Shown piece after piece: positions 5,280 to 7,100 of a stretch of DNA of 7,100 nucleotides. The notes beneath the pieces are model-generated. The model searched no databases. It was given only the letters and a program-made list of their open reading frames with translations, and was not told where the DNA came from. Both the position numbers and the translations under genes were made by a program. This DNA comes from Candidatus Saccharicenans sp. (GTDB lineage Bacteria; Acidobacteriota; Aminicenantia; Aminicenantales; Saccharicenantaceae), in the NCBI GenBank assembly GCA_024653405.1, contig JANLGB010000114.1, positions 1 through 7,100 on the forward strand, given 5' to 3'. Every line of letters starts with the position of its first letter. Position 1 is the first letter of the stretch.

Positions 5280-5564
5280 CCTTTTTTCTTTAAGCCTGGA
5301 AAGAGCTCCGATATTAAGATTTGGCCGATGCTTACCTGCTTCGTTTTATCTTGTGTTCTTCCTAACGCCACCATATCCGAAATGTCAGGAGGAAGCGGCC
5401 AACCCTGGTCTCACTCTCACCCTGTTAACCTTACCCTAAAAGAGGAGCCTCCGGGTCTCGAGGCGGCCAGCCTTTACCCAAGAAAATTACTTCGGGCTAC
5501 CACAGGTAGCCACCCAGGGCAGCTTTCCCTTGGAACTTTTAGGGCTGGCCAGGGCTAAAAATTA
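5280..5564. other. Long intergenic region with stem-loops, no convincing gene
   Basis: Between tRNA-Val and the HD-GYP gene no reading frame has both a ribosome-binding site and a recognisable product. A GGAGG at about 5389-5393 has no start codon at a workable distance. The second half can fold into successive stem-loops: GCCTC/GAGGC (5447-5464), the perfect 7-bp GGCTACC/GGTAGCC with loop ACA (5495-5511), and a bulged CCAGGG/CCCTTGG (about 5514-5536). None has a U-tract. A small RNA, a leader or decayed sequence are all possible, and no known riboswitch consensus was recognised. Confidence 0.4.
5537..5560. repeat. Imperfect 24-bp palindrome upstream of the HD-GYP promoter
   Basis: TTTTAG (5537-5542) and CTAAAA (5555-5560) are inverted around a central self-complementary CTGGCCAG (5545-5552); only the GG pairs between arms and centre break the symmetry. 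It ends 11 bases before the predicted -35, a plausible operator or activator site. Proposed from symmetry alone. Confidence 0.45.
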
Positions 5565-5574
5565 CAAATATTTG
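5565..5574. repeat. Perfect 10-bp palindrome overlapping the HD-GYP -35
   Basis: CAAATATTTG equals its reverse complement and overlaps the first bases of the predicted -35 (5572-5577). It could be an operator, but short AT-rich palindromes are common in promoters. Confidence 0.35.
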
Positions 5575-5600
5575 CACTTCCTTCCGTATAAATATAAAAT
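5572..5600 (+). promoter_or_regulatory. Candidate promoter of the REC-PAS-HD-GYP gene
   Basis: TTGCAC (5572-5577) followed after 17 bp by TAAAAT (5595-5600, five of six -10 positions) in an AT-rich stretch. The start would be near 5607, leaving about 15 bases that include the GAAGG ribosome-binding site (5608-5612). The -35 is weak, so activation by a regulator is possible. Confidence 0.5.
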
Positions 5601-5621
5601 GAAAAGCGAAGGCGTTTGACA

Positions 5622-6959
5622 ATGGCTAAAGCCAGAATCTTAATTGTGGAAGACGAGAACCTGGTGGCCCGGGACTTGCACAACATGATCCGAGCATTGG
5701 GTTACAGCGTGACCGATGTCGTCCAGACCGGGGAGGCAGTTCTTCAGAGCGTCAGCCGGGTTAAACCAGACCTGGCTTTGATGGATATAGTGCTCAAGGG
5801 TAATACCGACGGGATAGCCGTGGCCTCGGTGCTCTGGGAAAATCGCGACATCCCCGTGGTTTACATAACTTCTTTTGCCGATGACCTGACCTTTGAGCGG
5901 GCCAAGCTTACTGAACCATTCGGTTATCTCATCAAGCCCTTTGATGAAAGAGAACTGGAGCTGACCATCGAGACCGCTCTTTACAAGGCCAGAATGCAGC
6001 TTCTGCTTAAAGAGAAGGAACAGTGGCTGTCGACCATCCTTAAAAGTATCGGCGATGGCATCATCGTCTTAAACACCCAGGACCGGGTGGCCTTCATAAA
6101 TTCCATCGCCCAGAAAATAACCGGCTGGTCGGAAGAAGAAGCCATCGGTCAGCCTTTTTCTACTATTTTCAGGCTAAAAGAAAACTCGCTCCACCTGAAT
6201 AAAACATTCCACAGCCAGGAAGCGGTTCTGGTGTCCCGGGGCGGCCAGGAAACCCCGATCGAGCAGGCCTCGGCCGAACTGCCCGAAGAACGAGGGCAGA
6301 AGACGGGCCAGGTCATAGTCTTCCGGGACATAACCGCCCGGAAGAAAGCCGAACAGGATTTAACGGAAAGCTGGAACCGGCTGCACCGGGCCCTGGAAGG
6401 AACCATCCAGGCCATTGCCACCACCATCGAAATGCGCGATCCCTATACCGCCGGACATCAACGCCGGGTGGCCAGGCTGGCCGAAGCCATCGCCCTGGAG
6501 ACATCCCTGCCTGAACCCAGAGTCGAAGGCCTGAAGCTGGCCGCTGAAATCCACGACATCGGAAAAATATATGTGCCGGCAGAAATTCTGAGCAAACCGA
6601 CCAAGCTGACCGAGCTGGAATACACGATCATCAAGACCCACCCCCAGGCCGGGTATGAAATCCTGAAGAACATCGAATTCCCCTGGCCGATAGCTCAGAT
6701 CGTCCTCCAGCACCACGAGAGGATCAACGGCTCCGGCTATCCCAACGGGTTGAAGAACGGGGAGATTCTCCCCGAAGCCCGCATCCTGGCCGTGGCCGAC
6801 GTGGTCGAAGCCATGTCCTCGCACCGCCCCTATCGTCCGGCCTTTGGAATTGACCGGGCCCTGGAAGAAATCAAACAAAACCGGGGTATACTTTACGGAA
6901 CAGCCGAAGTGGATGCCTGCCTGCGGCTGATCACTGAAAAATCTTTCACCCTGGATTGA
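5622..6959 (+). CDS. Response regulator with REC, PAS and HD-GYP domains (probable c-di-GMP phosphodiesterase)
   Basis: This 445-aa protein combines a receiver domain (4-~120; acidic pocket E10/D11, phosphoacceptor D55, switch residue T83 or S84, K105), a PAS domain (~133-245, ending in the typical VIVFRDITARKKAEQDL) and an HD-GYP domain (~255-440). The metal and catalytic residues are present: H279, H311-D312, K315, H340, H364-H365, D393, and the GYP motif at 372-374 within HHERINGSGYP. HD-GYP enzymes hydrolyse c-di-GMP to pGpG or GMP; phosphorylation of D55 and a PAS ligand presumably control activity. The ATG at 5622 is preferred over the TTG at 5616 because GAAGG (5608-5612) lies nine bases from the ATG but three from the TTG. 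No sensor kinase gene is adjacent. No membrane segment is seen, so it should be cytoplasmic. Confidence 0.94.
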   Translation: MAKARILIVEDENLVARDLHNMIRALGYSVTDVVQTGEAVLQSVSRVKPDLALMDIVLKGNTDGIAVASVLWENRDIPVVYITSFADDLTFERAKLTEPFGYLIKPFDERELELTIETALYKARMQLLLKEKEQWLSTILKSIGDGIIVLNTQDRVAFINSIAQKITGWSEEEAIGQPFSTIFRLKENSLHLNKTFHSQEAVLVSRGGQETPIEQASAELPEERGQKTGQVIVFRDITARKKAEQDLTESWNRLHRALEGTIQAIATTIEMRDPYTAGHQRRVARLAEAIALETSLPEPRVEGLKLAAEIHDIGKIYVPAEILSKPTKLTELEYTIIKTHPQAGYEILKNIEFPWPIAQIVLQHHERINGSGYPNGLKNGEILPEARILAVADVVEAMSSHRPYRPAFGIDRALEEIKQNRGILYGTAEVDACLRLITEKSFTLD

Positions 6960-7008
6960 ACCCACTCCTCCCGAGTTCTTTCCGATTATCAGCCTGGCCT
7001 GTTCGTTC

Positions 7009-7030
7009 CGCTTTTTAAAATAAAAAAGCG
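7009..7030. repeat. Inverted repeat at the tRNA-Glu 3' end
   Basis: CGCTTTTT (7009-7016) and AAAAAGCG (7023-7030) are inverted with a 6-bp spacer. On the minus strand a T6 run directly follows the tRNA-Glu discriminator base, which could end that transcript. On the plus strand there is no U-tract after the repeat, so termination of the HD-GYP transcript here is doubtful. Confidence 0.4.
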
Positions 7031-7100
7031 CCCCCGACGGGATTCGAACCCGTGTTGCCGCCTTGAAAGGGCGATGTCCTAGGCCGGGCTAGACGACAGG
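7029..7100 (-). tRNA. tRNA-Glu (anticodon UUC), 5' end cut by the window, CCA not encoded
   Basis: Read on the minus strand, the visible gene starts at acceptor position 4 (CCTG, 7100-7097) followed by TC and the GTCTAG...GGAC D arm typical of tRNA-Glu. The anticodon stem TCGCC/GGCGG surrounds the loop CTTTCAA, with anticodon TTC. The T arm is ACGGG/CCCGT around TTCGAAT, and the acceptor 3' strand CGGGGGC (7036-7030) is followed by the discriminator G at 7029. The next bases are CTT, not CCA, so the 3' CCA must be added after transcription. Three bases of the 5' end lie outside the window. Confidence 0.93.

Noticed and set aside
5384..5404. GTCAGGAGGAAGCGGCCA resembles the conserved tip of bacterial signal recognition particle RNA (GTCAGG...GGAAG...AGCAGCC).
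   Set aside because: The tetraloop and the flanking complementary bases needed for helix 8 are missing, and no closing stem is found around it.
5440..5515. Possible c-di-GMP riboswitch upstream of the HD-GYP gene, suggested by GCCTCCGGGTCT and GGTAGCC.
   Set aside because: The conserved first half of the aptamer and the correct order of helices are not present; the words match only by chance as far as I can see.
5227..5558. Plus-strand open frames of 70 and 76 codons across and after tRNA-Val.
   Set aside because: One runs through the tRNA, neither has a ribosome-binding site, and the translated products look like random proline/serine/leucine-rich sequence.
6149..6965. Minus-strand open frames of 63 to 201 codons antisense to the HD-GYP gene.
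   Set aside because: They are shadows of a GC-rich coding region; the plus frame encodes a complete, motif-rich protein.
1..7100. CRISPR arrays, insertion sequences or toxin-antitoxin pairs.
   Set aside because: No spaced direct repeats, transposase frames or paired small genes were seen on either strand.

Overview
The window is a housekeeping stretch of a bacterial chromosome of moderately high GC. It contains no transposase, integrase, phage gene or CRISPR array. The gene order L21-L27-Obg-NadD-RsfS-RlmH, the DksA-type zinc-finger protein, the Hsp20 and the REC-PAS-HD-GYP regulator suggest a Gram-negative-type lineage. Deltaproteobacteria or Acidobacteria/Aminicenantes relatives come to mind, but that is an impression, not a phylogenetic result.

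Layout. Positions 2-295 (+) hold the 3' end of a small heat-shock protein gene, closed by a strong intrinsic terminator at 316-344. From 4933 down to 343 everything reads on the minus strand as one closely packed cluster, in transcription order rplU (L21), rpmA (L27), obg, nadD, rsfS, rlmH, a dksA/traR-like gene and a comF-like gene. Most junctions overlap or are only a few bases apart. The exceptions are 95 bp between rpmA and obg, which holds two terminator- or attenuator-like hairpins, and about 70 bp between rsfS and rlmH, which holds a near-consensus sigma70 promoter. A promoter with a perfect 14-bp palindrome on its -10 element lies upstream of rplU.

Divergent from this cluster is a tRNA-Val(UAC) gene at 5205-5279 (+). 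About 340 bp without a convincing gene follow, with several good stem-loops and two palindromes. Next is a REC-PAS-HD-GYP response regulator (5622-6959, +), a likely c-di-GMP phosphodiesterase. The window ends in a convergent tRNA-Glu(UUC) gene (minus), cut three bases short at its 5' end.

How the genes fit together: the minus-strand cluster is about making and idling ribosomes. It encodes two large-subunit proteins, the Obg assembly GTPase, the subunit-joining inhibitor RsfS, the 23S rRNA methyltransferase RlmH and a DksA-like stringent-response factor, together with NAD synthesis (NadD) and a ComF-type phosphoribosyltransferase-fold protein. I see no clearly new multi-gene system. The points most worth a second look are regulatory (palindromes on promoters, a predicted near-leaderless rlmH start, possible attenuation between rpmA and obg), a structured intergenic stretch, and unusual termini of L21, L27 and RlmH.
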